DNA of 64,000 nt, from the NCBI RefSeq assembly GCF_010730955.1, contig NZ_AP022577.1, positions 5,084,001 through 5,148,000 on the forward strand, in the 5' to 3' direction. This document shows positions 1 to 10,200 of the stretch, in pieces. Under the pieces are notes generated by a model that had not been told where the DNA came from, ran no database searches, and saw nothing but the letters and a program-made list of their open reading frames with translations. This stretch comes from Mycolicibacterium aubagnense (GTDB lineage: Bacteria > Actinomycetota > Actinomycetes > Mycobacteriales > Mycobacteriaceae). The position numbers and the translations under genes are program-made. How positions within the stretch are numbered: position 1 is the stretch's first letter; the number at the start of each line of letters is the position of its first letter.

Positions 1-45
1 CAGTCCGATCAGCATCGCGCCGCCGGCGAGCTGAAGCTCAACTAG
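1..45 (+). CDS. C-terminal end of an upstream gene, probably MoxR-family AAA+ ATPase (partial)
   Basis: The first 14 codons read QSDQHRAAGELKLN and end in TAG eight bases before the VWA gene. The remainder lies outside the window. MoxR-type AAA+ ATPases usually sit directly upstream of VWA/CoxE-like genes, and this is the case in M. tuberculosis (Rv2426c-Rv2425c). The assignment is therefore by synteny; these few residues show no domain. Confidence 0.5.
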   Translation, partial: QSDQHRAAGELKLN

Positions 46-53
46 GGGACGTC

Positions 54-1499
54 ATGACTGTCGGACGAACCCCCGCGCAACCGCTTGCCCCGCAAGGCAT
101 TCCGGGCCACCTGGTGGGCTTCGTCGAAGCCTTGCGCAAGGTGGGTATCAACGTCGGGCCGTCCGAGACCGTCGACGCCGGACGGGTGATGGCCACCCTG
201 GGACTAGGTGACCGCATGGTGCTGCGCGAGGGCCTGGCGTGCGCGGTGCTGCGCCGGCCCGACCACCGGGAGACCTACAACGCGTTGTTCGACCTGTGGT
301 TCCCGGCGGCCATGGGGGATCGGGCGGTGCTCGAACTCGATGAGGATGCGGACCCGGAGAACCGGCCCGACCGGATACCGCCCGACGATGTCGAGGCCAT
401 GCGATCGGCGCTCCTCGATCTGCTCTCCGACGCCGACATGGCCAACCTCGACGATCGCCTGATGGCGATGATCGCGCAGATCGTCGATGCCTACGGCAAG
501 TACAACTCGAGCCGCGGTCCGTCGTACTCGTCGTACCAGGCGCTCAAGGCCATGGGGCTCGACCAGCTGGAGGGCAAACTGCTGGCCGGCCTGCTTGCGC
601 CGTACGGTGACGAGCCCACACCCACTCAGGAACAGATCGCCAAAGCAATTGCCGCGAAGCGTATTTCGCAGCTGCGGCACATGGTCGAGTCGGAGACCAA
701 GCGGCGCACCGCCGAGCAGATCGGCCGCGACCACGTGCAGACCTACGGCATCCCGCAGCTGGCCGAGAACGTCGAATTCCTCAGGGCGTCAGGCGAACAA
801 CTGCGCCAGATGCGCAATGTCGTTGCGCCCCTGGCTCGTACGCTGGCCACCCGGCTCGCTGCCCGGCGGCGTCGTTCCCACGCCGGCCAGATCGACCTGC
901 GCAAGACGCTGCGCAAGTCGATGTCGACCGGCGGCGTTCCCATCGACGTCGTCCTCAAGAAACCGCATCCGGCCCGCCCCGAGCTCGTGGTGCTGTGCGA
1001 CGTGTCCGGCTCCGTCGCGGGCTTCAGCCACTTCACGCTGATGCTGGTGCACGCGCTGCGCCAGCAGTTCAGTCGGGTTCGCGTGTTCGCCTTCATCGAC
1101 ACCACCGACGAGGTCACCGAGCTGTTCGGGCCCGATGCCGACCTGGCCGTCGCGGTGCAGAAGATCACCCGCGAGGCGGCTGTCTACACGCGGGACGGGC
1201 ACTCGGACTACGGCCACGCGTTCGTCTCGTTCCTCGACAAGTGGCCGAATGCGCTCTCGCCGCGCACGGCGTTGCTGGTGCTCGGCGACGGCCGCAACAA
1301 CTACCGCAACCCGCAGGCCGATCTACTGGCCGGAATGGTCAACGCCAGCCGGCACGCGCACTGGCTCAACCCTGAGCCCAAGCACCTGTGGGGCAGCGGC
1401 GACTCGGCGACGGCCAAGTACCAGGACGTCATCACCATGCACGAATGCCGGTCCGCCAAGCAGCTCGCCGCGGTGATCGACAACCTGCTGCCCGTCTAG
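54..1499 (+). CDS. VWA domain-containing protein (CoxE-like), MoxR partner
   Basis: The 481-residue protein is a cytoplasmic von Willebrand factor A protein of the CoxE-like family. A metal-ion-dependent adhesion (MIDAS) motif DVSGS lies at residues 316-320, following the typical [12 protein letters not shown] strand. The N-terminal half is helical and charged, and no signal peptide is present. MoxR/VWA pairs act as chaperone-like systems that mature or activate a metalloenzyme or complex; the client here is unknown. It starts 8 bases after the preceding partial gene, so the two are probably co-transcribed. It matches the Rv2425c position. Confidence 0.85.
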   Translation: MTVGRTPAQPLAPQGIPGHLVGFVEALRKVGINVGPSETVDAGRVMATLGLGDRMVLREGLACAVLRRPDHRETYNALFDLWFPAAMGDRAVLELDEDADPENRPDRIPPDDVEAMRSALLDLLSDADMANLDDRLMAMIAQIVDAYGKYNSSRGPSYSSYQALKAMGLDQLEGKLLAGLLAPYGDEPTPTQEQIAKAIAAKRISQLRHMVESETKRRTAEQIGRDHVQTYGIPQLAENVEFLRASGEQLRQMRNVVAPLARTLATRLAARRRRSHAGQIDLRKTLRKSMSTGGVPIDVVLKKPHPARPELVVLCDVSGSVAGFSHFTLMLVHALRQQFSRVRVFAFIDTTDEVTELFGPDADLAVAVQKITREAAVYTRDGHSDYGHAFVSFLDKWPNALSPRTALLVLGDGRNNYRNPQADLLAGMVNASRHAHWLNPEPKHLWGSGDSATAKYQDVITMHECRSAKQLAAVIDNLLPV

Positions 1500-1554
1500 C
1501 CCGCGAGGTCCTGCCCCGGAGTTGGCTCCGAACGCTGCCGTAAGCTGGCAAATC

Positions 1555-2184
1555 GTGACTCGACGCAGGCTGGGAGTGATGGGTGGGACGTTCGATCCCA
1601 TCCACCATGGACACCTCGTCGCGGCCAGCGAAGTGGCTGACCTGTTCGAGCTCGACGAAGTGGTGTTCGTGCCCACCGGGCAGCCCTGGCAGAAGCGGGA
1701 CCGGCACGTCACCGCCGCCGAGGACCGGTACCTGATGACGGTCATCGCGACGGCCGCCAACCCGCGGTTCTCGGTGAGCCGCGTCGACATCGACCGCGGT
1801 GGCCCCACCTACACCAAAGACACGCTGCGCGACCTGGCCAGGCAGAACCCCGACACCGACCTGTTCTTCATCACCGGCGCCGACGCGCTGGCCTCGATCC
1901 TGTCCTGGCAGAACTGGGAGGAGATGTTCTCCACCGCCCGGTTCGTCGGCGTCAGCCGGCCCGGCTACGAGCTGGACGGCAAGCACATCGAGCAAGCACA
2001 GAAAGAACTGCCACCCGACGCCCTGACCCTGGTCGAGGTGCCCGCACTGGCCATCTCATCGAGCGACTGCCGTCGCCGCGCCCAGGCCAACCGGCCCATC
2101 TGGTACCTGGTGCCCGACGGCGTCGTCCAATACGTATCCAAACGCAGGCTCTACCAGGCCGCGAACCAGCAGGAGAACACATGA
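1555..2184 (+). CDS. nadD: nicotinate-nucleotide adenylyltransferase
   Basis: NadD transfers AMP from ATP to nicotinate mononucleotide, forming deamido-NAD in the NAD biosynthesis pathway shared by the de novo and salvage routes. The N-terminus [14 protein letters not shown] carries the nucleotidyltransferase HxGH signature, and ISSSDCRRR near the C-terminus matches the family ISSTxxR motif with changes. The GTG start at 1555 gives 209 residues, the usual length. A -10-like TAAGCT ends 8 bases before it, consistent with a leaderless mRNA. The stop overlaps rsfS by ATGA. Confidence 0.93.
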   Translation: MTRRRLGVMGGTFDPIHHGHLVAASEVADLFELDEVVFVPTGQPWQKRDRHVTAAEDRYLMTVIATAANPRFSVSRVDIDRGGPTYTKDTLRDLARQNPDTDLFFITGADALASILSWQNWEEMFSTARFVGVSRPGYELDGKHIEQAQKELPPDALTLVEVPALAISSSDCRRRAQANRPIWYLVPDGVVQYVSKRRLYQAANQQENT

Positions 2185-2603
2185 CGGCCACCCCTGAAGC
2201 CCTCAGCATGGCGACGGTCGCCGCCCGTGCGGCTGCCGCCAAGCTCGGCGAGAACATCAGCGTCATCGACGTGTCGGACCAGTTGGTCATCACCGACTAC
2301 TTCGTCATCGCCTCCGCGTCCAACGACCGCCAGGTCAACGCCATCGTCGACGAGGTCGAGGAGAAGATGCGCTGGGCAGGCCACAAGCCGGCCCGCCGCG
2401 AAGGCGCCCGCGAGGGCCGCTGGGTGCTGCTCGACTACGTCGACATCGTCGTGCACATCCAGCACCAGGAGGAGCGCGAGTACTACGCGCTCGACCGGCT
2501 GTGGCGGGATTGCCCGGCCATCGAGGTGGACTTGAACGGAGACCTGCCGGCGAGGCCTGCTGATCCCGACGGTGACGACGCGCCCGACGAGGACGGCGAG
2601 TGA
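2181..2603 (+). CDS. rsfS: ribosomal silencing factor RsfS
   Basis: This 140-residue protein of the RsfS/Iojap family binds ribosomal protein uL14 and blocks joining of the ribosomal subunits during slow growth. Family hallmarks are seen: an N-terminal helix, the segment [21 protein letters not shown], and [13 protein letters not shown]. The acidic tail ([13 protein letters not shown]) is typical of actinobacterial versions. It overlaps nadD at the 5' end (ATGA) and gpgP at the 3' end, so it is translationally coupled to both. Confidence 0.94.
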   Translation: MTATPEALSMATVAARAAAAKLGENISVIDVSDQLVITDYFVIASASNDRQVNAIVDEVEEKMRWAGHKPARREGAREGRWVLLDYVDIVVHIQHQEEREYYALDRLWRDCPAIEVDLNGDLPARPADPDGDDAPDEDGE

Positions 2604-3268
2604 GGAACCGGCGGCTTCTGCTGCTGCGTCACGGCCAGACGGAGTACAACGCCACCAGCCGGATGCAGGGCCAGCTCGACACCGACCTCAGCGACCTGGG
2701 CCGGGCCCAGGCCGTCGCCGCTGCCGAGGTGCTGGCCAAGCGTCAGCCGCTGGTGATCGTGTCATCCGATCTGCGCCGTGCCCTCGATACCGCGACGACG
2801 CTCGGGGACCAGGCCGGCATGACGGTGTCCGTCGACGAGCGGCTGCGCGAGACGCACCTGGGCGACTGGCAGGGTCTGACGCATCAGGAGGTCGACGCCG
2901 TGGCTCCCGGTGCCCGGCTGGCCTGGCGGGAGGATGCCCGTTGGGCGCCGCACAACGGCGAGAGCCGGGTGGACGTCGCGAATCGCAGTCTGCCGGTGGT
3001 GATCGAGCAGTTGCGCAAGCTGCCCGAGTGGGGTGTCGACGAGGTCGACCGCCCGGTGGTGCTCGTGGCGCACGGCGGCCTGATCGCGGCGCTGACCGCG
3101 GCCCTGCTGGACCTGCCGGTGGACAACTGGCCGGTGCTCGGCGGCATGGGCAATGCCAGCTGGGTGCAGCTGTCGGGACACAGCGCCGGGCTTGCCGACG
3201 ACGATCCGGTCAAGTGGCGTCTGGACGTGTGGAACGCCTCGGCTCAGGTGGCCAACGATGTCCTCTGA
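2600..3268 (+). CDS. gpgP: glucosyl-3-phosphoglycerate phosphatase (histidine phosphatase family)
   Basis: The N-terminal RHGQTEYN carries the phosphoacceptor histidine of the phosphoglycerate mutase-like superfamily, with [11 protein letters not shown] and VAHGG completing the active site. At 222 residues and in the same neighbourhood as Rv2419c, it is assigned as GpgP. That enzyme dephosphorylates glucosyl-3-phosphoglycerate to glucosylglycerate in methylglucose lipopolysaccharide synthesis. A GTG start overlaps the rsfS stop (GTGA). A generic phosphoglycerate mutase-like role is the alternative; synteny favours GpgP. Confidence 0.86.
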   Translation: MRNRRLLLLRHGQTEYNATSRMQGQLDTDLSDLGRAQAVAAAEVLAKRQPLVIVSSDLRRALDTATTLGDQAGMTVSVDERLRETHLGDWQGLTHQEVDAVAPGARLAWREDARWAPHNGESRVDVANRSLPVVIEQLRKLPEWGVDEVDRPVVLVAHGGLIAALTAALLDLPVDNWPVLGGMGNASWVQLSGHSAGLADDDPVKWRLDVWNASAQVANDVL

Positions 3269-3992
3269 CCGTCCCGTTCTCCTCGTCTTCTGCGACTCGC
3301 TGTCCTACTACGGCCCCGGCGGCGGACTGCCGTCCGATGATCCGCGTATCTGGCCGAATATCGTTGCTTCCCAACTTGGTTGGGACTTGGAGCTGATCGG
3401 CCGCATCGGCTGGACCTGCCGCGACGTGTGGTGGGCCGCAACCCAGGATCCGCGCTCCTGGGCGGCGCTGCCGAAGGCCGGCGCGGTGATCTTCGCGACC
3501 TGCGGCATGGACTCATTGCCGTCGCCGTTGCCGACGGCGCTGCGGGAGCTCATCCGCTACGTGCGTCCGCCGTGGCTGCGCCGCATGGTGCGGGACGGCT
3601 ACGGCTGGCTGCAACCGCGGCTGTCGCCGATCGCCCGGCCCGCGCTGCCGGCGCACCTGACCGTCGAATATCTCGAAGAGACCCGCGGGGCAATCGATTT
3701 CAACCGGCCCGGTATTCCGTTCGTCGCGACGATTCCGTCGGTGCACATCGCGGAGACCTACGGCAGCTCGCACCGGTGGCGTGACGCCACGGTGGCGGCG
3801 ATCACCGATTGGGCTGACGCGAAGCAGATTCCGGTCGTTGACCTCAAGGCCGCCGTCGGGGACGAGGTGATGTCGGGCCGGGCGAATCCGGACGGCATCC
3901 ACTGGAACTTCGAGGCGCACCGCGCGGTCGCCGAACTCATGCTCAAGGGGCTGGCCGAGGCCGGTGTGGTGTCGCAGCGGACTGACGACTAG
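3258..3992 (+). CDS. octT: diglucosylglycerate octanoyltransferase (SGNH family)
   Basis: This 244-residue SGNH/GDSL-type protein has the nucleophile block [10 protein letters not shown] at the N-terminus (Ser in CDSL) and the catalytic Asp/His block NPDGIHWN near the C-terminus. The position after gpgP matches Rv2418c, OctT, which adds octanoate to diglucosylglycerate, the primer of methylglucose lipopolysaccharides. The ATG at 3258 was chosen because it overlaps gpgP by 11 bases and immediately precedes the SGNH core. The name rests on synteny as well as motifs. Confidence 0.8.
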   Translation: MSSDRPVLLVFCDSLSYYGPGGGLPSDDPRIWPNIVASQLGWDLELIGRIGWTCRDVWWAATQDPRSWAALPKAGAVIFATCGMDSLPSPLPTALRELIRYVRPPWLRRMVRDGYGWLQPRLSPIARPALPAHLTVEYLEETRGAIDFNRPGIPFVATIPSVHIAETYGSSHRWRDATVAAITDWADAKQIPVVDLKAAVGDEVMSGRANPDGIHWNFEAHRAVAELMLKGLAEAGVVSQRTDD

Positions 3993-4008
3993 TCATGGCA
4001 GGCCCGTC

Positions 4009-4845
4009 ATGACTGTGGTGGTGGTGACCGACTCGTCGGCCCGGCTAGACCCAGATGAGTTGAAGCGTTGGGACATTCGGGTGGTCCCGCTGCATGTGCT
4101 GCAGGATGGTGTCGATTACCAGGACGGGGTCGACCCGATCCCGCAGGACATCCAGGACCGGTCGCACGTGTCCACCTCGGGCGCGGCGCCCGCGGATCTG
4201 ACCGACGTTTACCAACAGGCCCTGGCTGACAGTGGTGGAGACGGCGTGGTGGCAGTGCATCTGTCGGCCGGCCTGTCGAGCACGTTCAGTTCCGCCGCGG
4301 CCGTCGGCCGGGAATTGGGTTCCGCTGTGCGCGTCGTGAATTCACGGTCCGCGGCCATGGGGGTGGGGTTCGTCGCTCTCGCCGCGGCCCGGGCTGCGGC
4401 TGCCGGCGCGAACCTGGATGCCGTTGAGGCGCAGGCCCGTTCGGAGTCCGGCAAGCAACACGGCTTCATCGTCGTGCATCGGTTGGACAACCTGCGCCGC
4501 AGCGGCCGCATCGGCACCGCGGCCTCCTGGCTCGGTACCGCGTTGTCGCTGAAGCCGTTGCTGCAGTTGGACATCGACGGCCGGCTGGTCCTGGATCAGC
4601 GGATTCGGACCGTGGCCAAGGCGCATGCCGCGATGATCGAACGGGTGGTCGCGCTGGTCGGTGACCGCCCCGCGTCCATCGCCGTGCACCACGTCGACAA
4701 TCACGACGATGCCGCGTCGATCGGTGCCGCCCTGACTTCCCGTCTGCCCCAGGTCGAATCACTCGTGGTGACCGACATGGGGCCCGTGTTGGCGGTACAC
4801 GTCGGGTCCGGCGCCGTCGGCGTGATCGTCAGCACGCAGGAGTAG
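4009..4845 (+). CDS. DegV family fatty-acid-binding protein
   Basis: The 278-residue protein opens with VVVVTDSSARLDPDELKRW, the DegV N-terminal signature, followed by VVPLHVLQDGVDYQDG and a STSGAAPADL region. DegV proteins bind a single fatty acid and in Firmicutes act as FakB partners of a fatty-acid kinase. No kinase gene is adjacent here. The ATG at 4009 lies 16 bases after octT, so it is probably the last gene of the nadD operon, as in the Rv2417c region. No lipid partner can be named. Confidence 0.85.
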   Translation: MTVVVVTDSSARLDPDELKRWDIRVVPLHVLQDGVDYQDGVDPIPQDIQDRSHVSTSGAAPADLTDVYQQALADSGGDGVVAVHLSAGLSSTFSSAAAVGRELGSAVRVVNSRSAAMGVGFVALAAARAAAAGANLDAVEAQARSESGKQHGFIVVHRLDNLRRSGRIGTAASWLGTALSLKPLLQLDIDGRLVLDQRIRTVAKAHAAMIERVVALVGDRPASIAVHHVDNHDDAASIGAALTSRLPQVESLVVTDMGPVLAVHVGSGAVGVIVSTQE

Positions 4846-5022
4846 CGCTCCCGGTCGGTGGCGAGTTGGCGGTGCGTGCCGCGCGCAGGCCGCACTACGC
4901 AGCTGGTGGATGACCCCGGGTGTCAGATTTCGAGTACCCGTCTACTCGCGCTCAGGGCTCGTCGTCACCGCACCCTGAAATCCTGCGCGGCACCCCTCGC
5001 CGCTGCCCCCTGAAAGGTGACG

Positions 5023-5229
5023 ATGATGAGCAACACCCTGAACCTCGGCTGGACACACGCGCTGACCGTGCACGCACCGACCGTGCCGCGGTGGTTGACC
5101 AGCGCGGAGCGGGTCATCAGCCGGGCGGTGCATTGGCTGGCCGAAGAGCGCCCCGCAGGCCCTGTGTACGAGACGCACGCCGACTATCTCGAGGACGCGC
5201 TGATGGCGCGCGAAATGTACCGGCTGTGA
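5023..5229 (+). CDS. small hypothetical protein
   Basis: A 68-residue basic-to-acidic protein with no recognised domain. It contains a Trp-rich N-terminal part (LGWTHALTVHAPTVPRWL) and an acidic C-terminal helix (ETHADYLEDALMAREMYRL). A GAAAGG ribosome-binding site lies just before ATGATG at 5023/5026. It converges with the downstream minus-strand dehydrogenase, with only 11 bases between them. Codon use fits the genome, so it is probably real. No function is proposed. Confidence 0.6.
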   Translation: MMSNTLNLGWTHALTVHAPTVPRWLTSAERVISRAVHWLAEERPAGPVYETHADYLEDALMAREMYRL

Positions 5230-5240
5230 ACGCTTTTGGG

Positions 5241-6290
5241 CTATCCGGTGAATCGGCCGGTGACCGGCGGCAGATCTTTGAGCGTCAGGATGCCCGGCGC
5301 GGCGGCCACTACCGCGGGTACTGCGTTGGTCACCGGAAGCGCGGTATAGATCATGCCGAGGCCGTTGAGGCTGACCTCGCTCCAGTCCGTCGACGGCAGG
5401 CAGTACACGACGGTCCGCATGTTGGGCACGCCGAACACCTGGATGACATGACCATGCGCCACCGGCTTCGGCGGCGTGACGTGTTCGCCCATGATCCAGT
5501 TGAAGCCGACGCTGACAACGTTCTTGCCACCGACCCAGCCGCGGTGATACCCGTAGACGCTGGCGACGGTGCCCTTCGGGATCTGCATGAACCCCAGGTC
5601 GGAGTCTTCGGTGGCGGGGGTGAAGGTGACGTCGAAGGTGATCCGGTCGAGTTTGGCGCCGATGGCGTCGGCCGTCATCGCGGCCGACTCGGCGAACACT
5701 TCGCTCTCCAGCCGGACGCTCTCGGCCAGCCCGGGGGTCTCCGGGTCCTTGCCGAATCCCATCGCGGCCATGGTTCCCGCCGACTCGTAGACGCCGCAGT
5801 CGACCGACTCGGTGATGCGGATTTCGTCGACGCTCTCGCACGCGCTGGACAGCACCATGCCCATCATGTTCGTCAGGCCAGGGTGGGCGCCGCTGCCGAA
5901 GATCGTGGAATTGCCTGCCTCGCAGGCCTTCTGGATGCGGGCCAGATCTTCGGGGGACTGCTTGCCGCCGGTGATCCACGCCGCGCTCGAACAGACGTTG
6001 ATGCCCGACTCGAGCAGGCGGACCAGTTCATCGATGCTGGGCCAGATCGGGTTGTAGCAGCAGGCGTCGGGCTTGAGTGCCACGAGTTCTTCGATGTCAT
6101 TCGTGGCCTTGATGCCCGTCGGTTCGGGCCAGCCGGCCAGCTCGGCGGCGTCGACCCCGACCTTGTCGGCGCCGTACGCGTACACGCCCACCAGTTCCAT
6201 GTCGTCACGAGCGATGATCGCGTGCAGGGACCGCTTGCCGATGTTGCCGGTGGTCCACTGGATGACGCGGAGTGGTCGATCGGTGGTCAT
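5241..6290 (-). CDS. NAD(P)H-dependent dehydrogenase, dihydrodipicolinate reductase/diaminopentanoate dehydrogenase-like
   Basis: This 349-residue protein begins with RVIQWTTGNIGKRSLHAI, a Rossmann dinucleotide-binding motif of the type found in dihydrodipicolinate reductase-like proteins and 2,4-diaminopentanoate dehydrogenase. It continues with a second domain containing FGSGAHPGLTNMM. Many mycobacterial paralogues exist and their substrates are mostly unknown. It is transcribed divergently from comEA across a 179-base gap and is probably monocistronic. The family call is firm and the substrate is not. Confidence 0.78.
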   Translation of the reverse strand: MTTDRPLRVIQWTTGNIGKRSLHAIIARDDMELVGVYAYGADKVGVDAAELAGWPEPTGIKATNDIEELVALKPDACCYNPIWPSIDELVRLLESGINVCSSAAWITGGKQSPEDLARIQKACEAGNSTIFGSGAHPGLTNMMGMVLSSACESVDEIRITESVDCGVYESAGTMAAMGFGKDPETPGLAESVRLESEVFAESAAMTADAIGAKLDRITFDVTFTPATEDSDLGFMQIPKGTVASVYGYHRGWVGGKNVVSVGFNWIMGEHVTPPKPVAHGHVIQVFGVPNMRTVVYCLPSTDWSEVSLNGLGMIYTALPVTNAVPAVVAAAPGILTLKDLPPVTGRFTG

Positions 6291-6469
6291 GGAGGCCTCC
6301 TCGCTGGGGCTGTGCGCTTTCGCTAGACACTATGCCGCAGGTGTCTACCCGACGTCGGGGGTCCCGGTGGCCGGACGATTCATCCACAGATCGCGATTGA
6401 TCCACAGGGGGCTCGCACGGCGGCACTTTTGCAGCGTTCCGGTCGGTGGCAGTGCCTAACGTCGCGGAC

Positions 6470-7288
6470 ATGGTCACTCAGACACCGGCCGACCGCGCGC
6501 AGCGGCGCCTGACCGCACAGCCAGGAGATGCGACGGATCCCGACGACGAACCAGACCCGAACGACGACACCTCGCTGTCGCGATGGTTGCCCGACGCGGT
6601 GTCCGGCAGTCCGGGGTGGCTGGCGTCGGTGCGGGCCGACCCCGGCCGCGCCGGGGTGATCGCACTTGCCGTGGTCGGCGTGGTCGCGGTCCTGGTGACC
6701 GTGATCGCGGTGCTCGGTGATGACAAGCCGCCCGTGACGGCGGCGAAACTGCCTCCGGTGCAGATGGTTTCGTCCAGCGCACCTGGAGCGCCCGCGCCCC
6801 CGGCGAAGGCCGAGGATGTCGTGGTCAGCGTCGCCGGCCTTGTCCACAAGCCGGGACTGGTGACGCTCCCGGCCGGTGCGCGCATCGCCGACGCGGTCAC
6901 CGCCGCCGGGGGAGCGCTGGCCGGCGCCGACCTCGTCGGCCTGAACATGGCCCGCAAGGTGGCCGATGGCGAGCAGATCCTGGTCGGCATCACCGCTCCA
7001 GTCGGTGCGCCGGCGGTGATGCGCAGTTCGGCAGGCGCGACGTCCGCCCCGCCGGAGAAGGGGCCGTCCGGTGATGGAACGGGCGCTGGTTCACAAGGGC
7101 CGGTCGATCTCAACACCGCTACCGAGGACCAACTCGACGCGTTGCCCGGCATCGGTCCGGTCATGGCGAAAGCGATCGTGGCGTGGCGTGCGGCCAACGG
7201 CCGGTTCACGAGCGTTGATCAGCTGGGCGAGGTCGACGGTATCGGCCCGAGCCGGCTGGAGAAACTGCGTGACTTGGTCAAGGTGTGA
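6470..7288 (+). CDS. comEA: ComEA-like DNA-binding membrane protein (SLBB and helix-hairpin-helix)
   Basis: The 272-residue protein has a cytoplasmic N-terminal tail, one membrane helix at about residues 61-82, a proline-rich linker, an SLBB-like domain (VSVAGLVHKPGLVTLPAGARI) and a C-terminal double helix-hairpin-helix (VDLNTATEDQLDALPGIGP ... VDGIGPSRL) that binds double-stranded DNA. The ATG at 6470 was chosen over the in-frame GTG at 6446 because TAACGT ends exactly 7 bases before it, a leaderless promoter arrangement. Its stop overlaps comEC. The pair resembles the competence DNA-uptake channel, though natural competence is not established in most mycobacteria. Confidence 0.85.
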   Translation: MVTQTPADRAQRRLTAQPGDATDPDDEPDPNDDTSLSRWLPDAVSGSPGWLASVRADPGRAGVIALAVVGVVAVLVTVIAVLGDDKPPVTAAKLPPVQMVSSSAPGAPAPPAKAEDVVVSVAGLVHKPGLVTLPAGARIADAVTAAGGALAGADLVGLNMARKVADGEQILVGITAPVGAPAVMRSSAGATSAPPEKGPSGDGTGAGSQGPVDLNTATEDQLDALPGIGPVMAKAIVAWRAANGRFTSVDQLGEVDGIGPSRLEKLRDLVKV

Positions 7289-8781
7289 CGGACCGTCCCG
7301 CGCCGGACGTCCCCGGCATCGACCTGCGGTTGGTGCCGGCCGCCCTGACGTGCTGGACGGTGACCGCGGTCGGGGTGTGGTGGGGGCCGTGGGCGGCGCT
7401 GACGGCGGTGGTGGTTGCGGTGGCGGGCGTCGTCGGAGTCGGACTGCGAATGGGCGACGTGCGCTGGCGCGCGGTGCTCGCTGTGGCGGCGGTGGGGGCG
7501 GCGTTCGCGATCGTCGCGACGGTGCGCGTGCACGCGGTCGACACCCATCCGCTGGCGTCCCGGTTCGGCACCACCGTGACGGTCACGGTCACTCCGTCCG
7601 AGTCCCCGAAGACCATCCAGAGCAGCCGCCTGATGTTCATGGCCTCGTTGCAGCGGCTTCAGGACATCGAATCATCAGGGCGGGTCCTGGTTTTCGCGCC
7701 CGCTCTCGGATATTCGGAGGTCGGCGTCGGCCGCCCGATGGCGTTCCGGGCCAGGGTCACCCGGCCCAAGAGGCGTGACCTGTCAGTGGCTGTGCTGGCC
7801 GCGGTGGGCACGCCGCGGTTCGGGACTGCCTCGACGGGGCAGCGCGCGGCGGCGCACGTGCGGGCGGAGTTCGGCGAGGCCGCTCGCCTGGCCCTGCCGC
7901 CGGATCAGGCCGCGATGTTGCCGGGGTTGGTCCTGGGTGACGTGTCGGCGGTCGAGTCGGACACCACAGCGGACTTTCGGCGGGCCGGACTGACGCACTT
8001 GACCGCGGTGTCAGGCGCGAACGTGACGATCGTATGCGGTGCGGTTCTGCTGAGCGCGGCGCTGGTCGGGCCGCGGATCGCCGTGGCGTTGGCGGCGCTG
8101 ACGCTGTTCGCGTTCGTCGTGATCGTGCAGCCGTCCCCGAGCGTATTGCGAGCTGCGGCAATGGGTTCGGTGATGCTGATGGGCCTGCTGGTGCATCGGC
8201 GCCGGCAGGCCATCCCCGCGTTGTCGGCCAGCGTGCTGGTGCTGATGGTGATCTCGCCGGCGCTCGCCGTGGACGCGGGATTCGCGCTGTCGGTGGTGGC
8301 GACGGCGGGACTCGTGGTGATCGCGCCGGGGTGGTCGCGCCGCCTGGTGGGCCGCGGGTGGCCGAAACCGATCGCTGATGCCGTGTGTGTCGCCGTTGCC
8401 GCGCAGCTCGTGACGGCGCCATTGGTGGCGGCGATATCGGGAAGTCTGAGTCTGGTCGCGGTGGCGGCCAATCTCCTTGTGGCACCGATCATTCCGCCCA
8501 TCACCATTCTCGGTACCGCGGCCGCCGCGGTGGGCTGGTTCTGGCCCGCCGCAGCGCAACTGCTCATCCGGTTCACCGGGCCGGAACTGTGGTGGCTCCT
8601 GCATGTCGCGCGGTGGAGTGCCGCGGTGCCCGGGGCGGCGGTGAGTGTCCCGTCGGGTTGGGGCGGCGCGCTCCTGCTCGGTACGACGACGGTGGGGGTG
8701 GCCCTGGTGCTGGCCGCGTGGCGTCGGCGACGAGGCGGTGATCCCCTGGCCGCCGAAGGCGGACGCGCGATACGCCCGTGA
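7285..8781 (+). CDS. comEC: ComEC/Rec2-family membrane channel
   Basis: This 498-residue polytopic membrane protein has the ComEC competence core (LPGLVLGDVSAVES, then LTHLTAVSGANVTIV) and about ten hydrophobic segments. In competent bacteria ComEC passes single-stranded DNA into the cytoplasm. The C-terminal metallo-beta-lactamase-like nuclease domain of many ComECs is absent, and the protein ends soon after the last membrane segment, as in other mycobacteria. The GTG start overlaps the comEA stop (GTGA), showing a coupled operon. Confidence 0.87.
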   Translation: MTDRPAPDVPGIDLRLVPAALTCWTVTAVGVWWGPWAALTAVVVAVAGVVGVGLRMGDVRWRAVLAVAAVGAAFAIVATVRVHAVDTHPLASRFGTTVTVTVTPSESPKTIQSSRLMFMASLQRLQDIESSGRVLVFAPALGYSEVGVGRPMAFRARVTRPKRRDLSVAVLAAVGTPRFGTASTGQRAAAHVRAEFGEAARLALPPDQAAMLPGLVLGDVSAVESDTTADFRRAGLTHLTAVSGANVTIVCGAVLLSAALVGPRIAVALAALTLFAFVVIVQPSPSVLRAAAMGSVMLMGLLVHRRRQAIPALSASVLVLMVISPALAVDAGFALSVVATAGLVVIAPGWSRRLVGRGWPKPIADAVCVAVAAQLVTAPLVAAISGSLSLVAVAANLLVAPIIPPITILGTAAAAVGWFWPAAAQLLIRFTGPELWWLLHVARWSAAVPGAAVSVPSGWGGALLLGTTTVGVALVLAAWRRRRGGDPLAAEGGRAIRP

Positions 8782-8811
8782 ATTCAGGCTTCACGTTGCA
8801 GAATTATTGAC

Positions 8812-10167
8812 GTGAATGACCGTTCGGCTGAATCCGCGGCGGCGGTTGCGGCGCTCGCAGCGGCCGGCGTCAGAACGCTGATCGGCACCGTGGTCAATGC
8901 CGCGGGCCTGACGCAAGTGAAGGTGGTTCCACGCAGCCGGGTAGCGGTGTTCGCCGACCACGGGCTGGGCACCAGCCCGACGTGGCATGTGTTCGCCATC
9001 GACCAGACCGGCATCGTGTTCGGCGACCAGACCGGTGTGGTCGGGGACCGGCGGGTGCGTGTCGACTTGGCGGGTCTACGCGTCCTCGGTGACGGACTCG
9101 CCTGGGCGCCCGGGGCGTTCTTCACCCAGGATGGCAAGCAAGACCCGCACTGCGGTCGCGGTGTGCTGCAACGGGTTACGCAGCGATTGGCGGCGGCCGG
9201 GTTGACGGCCTCCGTCGGACATGAGGTCGAGTTCGTGGTGGTCGGCCCCGACGGCGCGCAGCTGCCGTCCGCGCTGTGGGCGCAGTACGGACTGGCCGGC
9301 GTGCTCGAATTCGAAGCGTTCGTCCGCGACGTGATGGACGCGACCGGCGCCGCGGGGGTGTCCATCGAACAGTTCCATCCTGAATATGGCGCCAACCAAT
9401 TCGAGTTCTCGCTGGCACCGCGCGATCCGGTGGCCGCCGCCGATCAGCTGGTGCTCGCGCGGATCATCATCGGACGGGTGGCCCGCCGCCACGGTCTGCG
9501 GATCAGTCTGTCGCCGGTGCCTTTCGCCGGCAGCGTGGGTTCTGGCGCACATCAGCACTTTTCGCTGAATCGTGATGGAGTGCCGGTGTTCTCCGGCGGT
9601 TCGGGGATGCGCGGGATGACGGCGGCGGGCGAGTGCGCGGTGGCGGGGCTGCTGGCCGGTCTGCCCGGCGCGCAGGGGGTCTTGTGCGGCTCCATCGTGT
9701 CCGGGCTGCGCATCCAGCCGGGGAGCTGGTCCGGTGCCAACGTCTGCTGGGGCACCGAGAACAGGGAGGCCGCGGTGCGGTTCGTCAGCGCCGCATCCGG
9801 TAATCCGTACGGCGCCAATGTCGAGGTGAAGATCGTCGACCCGTCGGCCAATCCGTACCTTGCGTCGGCCACCATCCTCGGGTTGGCGCTGGACGGCATC
9901 ACCCGGGAGCTGCCGCTGCCGCCCGAGGTCACCGTCGACCCGGGTTCCCTGACCGAAGCCCAACGTGAGCACGCGCGGGTGGTGACACTGCCCGCGAAGC
10001 AGGCCGAGGTTCTCGATGCGCTGCGGGGCAGCACCGTGGTCCGCGACATTCTCGGCGACGCGGCGGTGGACGCCGTCTTGGCTGTGCGCGGCTACGAGCA
10101 ACAGAACTACGGCGGACTTTCCGATACCGAACTGACGGAGAAGTTCCGGCTGTCGTGGAGCGTGTGA
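8812..10167 (+). CDS. glutamine synthetase-family protein
   Basis: A 451-residue member of the glutamine synthetase superfamily, with the metal-binding VGHEVEFVVVG region, the SGAHQHFSLN nucleotide/glutamate site and NPYLASATILGLAL near the C-terminus. It diverges from biosynthetic GlnA and resembles gamma-glutamylpolyamine or gamma-glutamylamide synthetase-type paralogues (GlnA3/GlnA4-like). The substrate is unknown. The GTG start lies 30 bases after comEC. The gene sits between comEC and holA and is not needed by either. Confidence 0.8.
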   Translation: MNDRSAESAAAVAALAAAGVRTLIGTVVNAAGLTQVKVVPRSRVAVFADHGLGTSPTWHVFAIDQTGIVFGDQTGVVGDRRVRVDLAGLRVLGDGLAWAPGAFFTQDGKQDPHCGRGVLQRVTQRLAAAGLTASVGHEVEFVVVGPDGAQLPSALWAQYGLAGVLEFEAFVRDVMDATGAAGVSIEQFHPEYGANQFEFSLAPRDPVAAADQLVLARIIIGRVARRHGLRISLSPVPFAGSVGSGAHQHFSLNRDGVPVFSGGSGMRGMTAAGECAVAGLLAGLPGAQGVLCGSIVSGLRIQPGSWSGANVCWGTENREAAVRFVSAASGNPYGANVEVKIVDPSANPYLASATILGLALDGITRELPLPPEVTVDPGSLTEAQREHARVVTLPAKQAEVLDALRGSTVVRDILGDAAVDAVLAVRGYEQQNYGGLSDTELTEKFRLSWSV

Positions 10168-10200
10168 GTGCCTGTCGGCCCGCCATGAAACGATCAACGG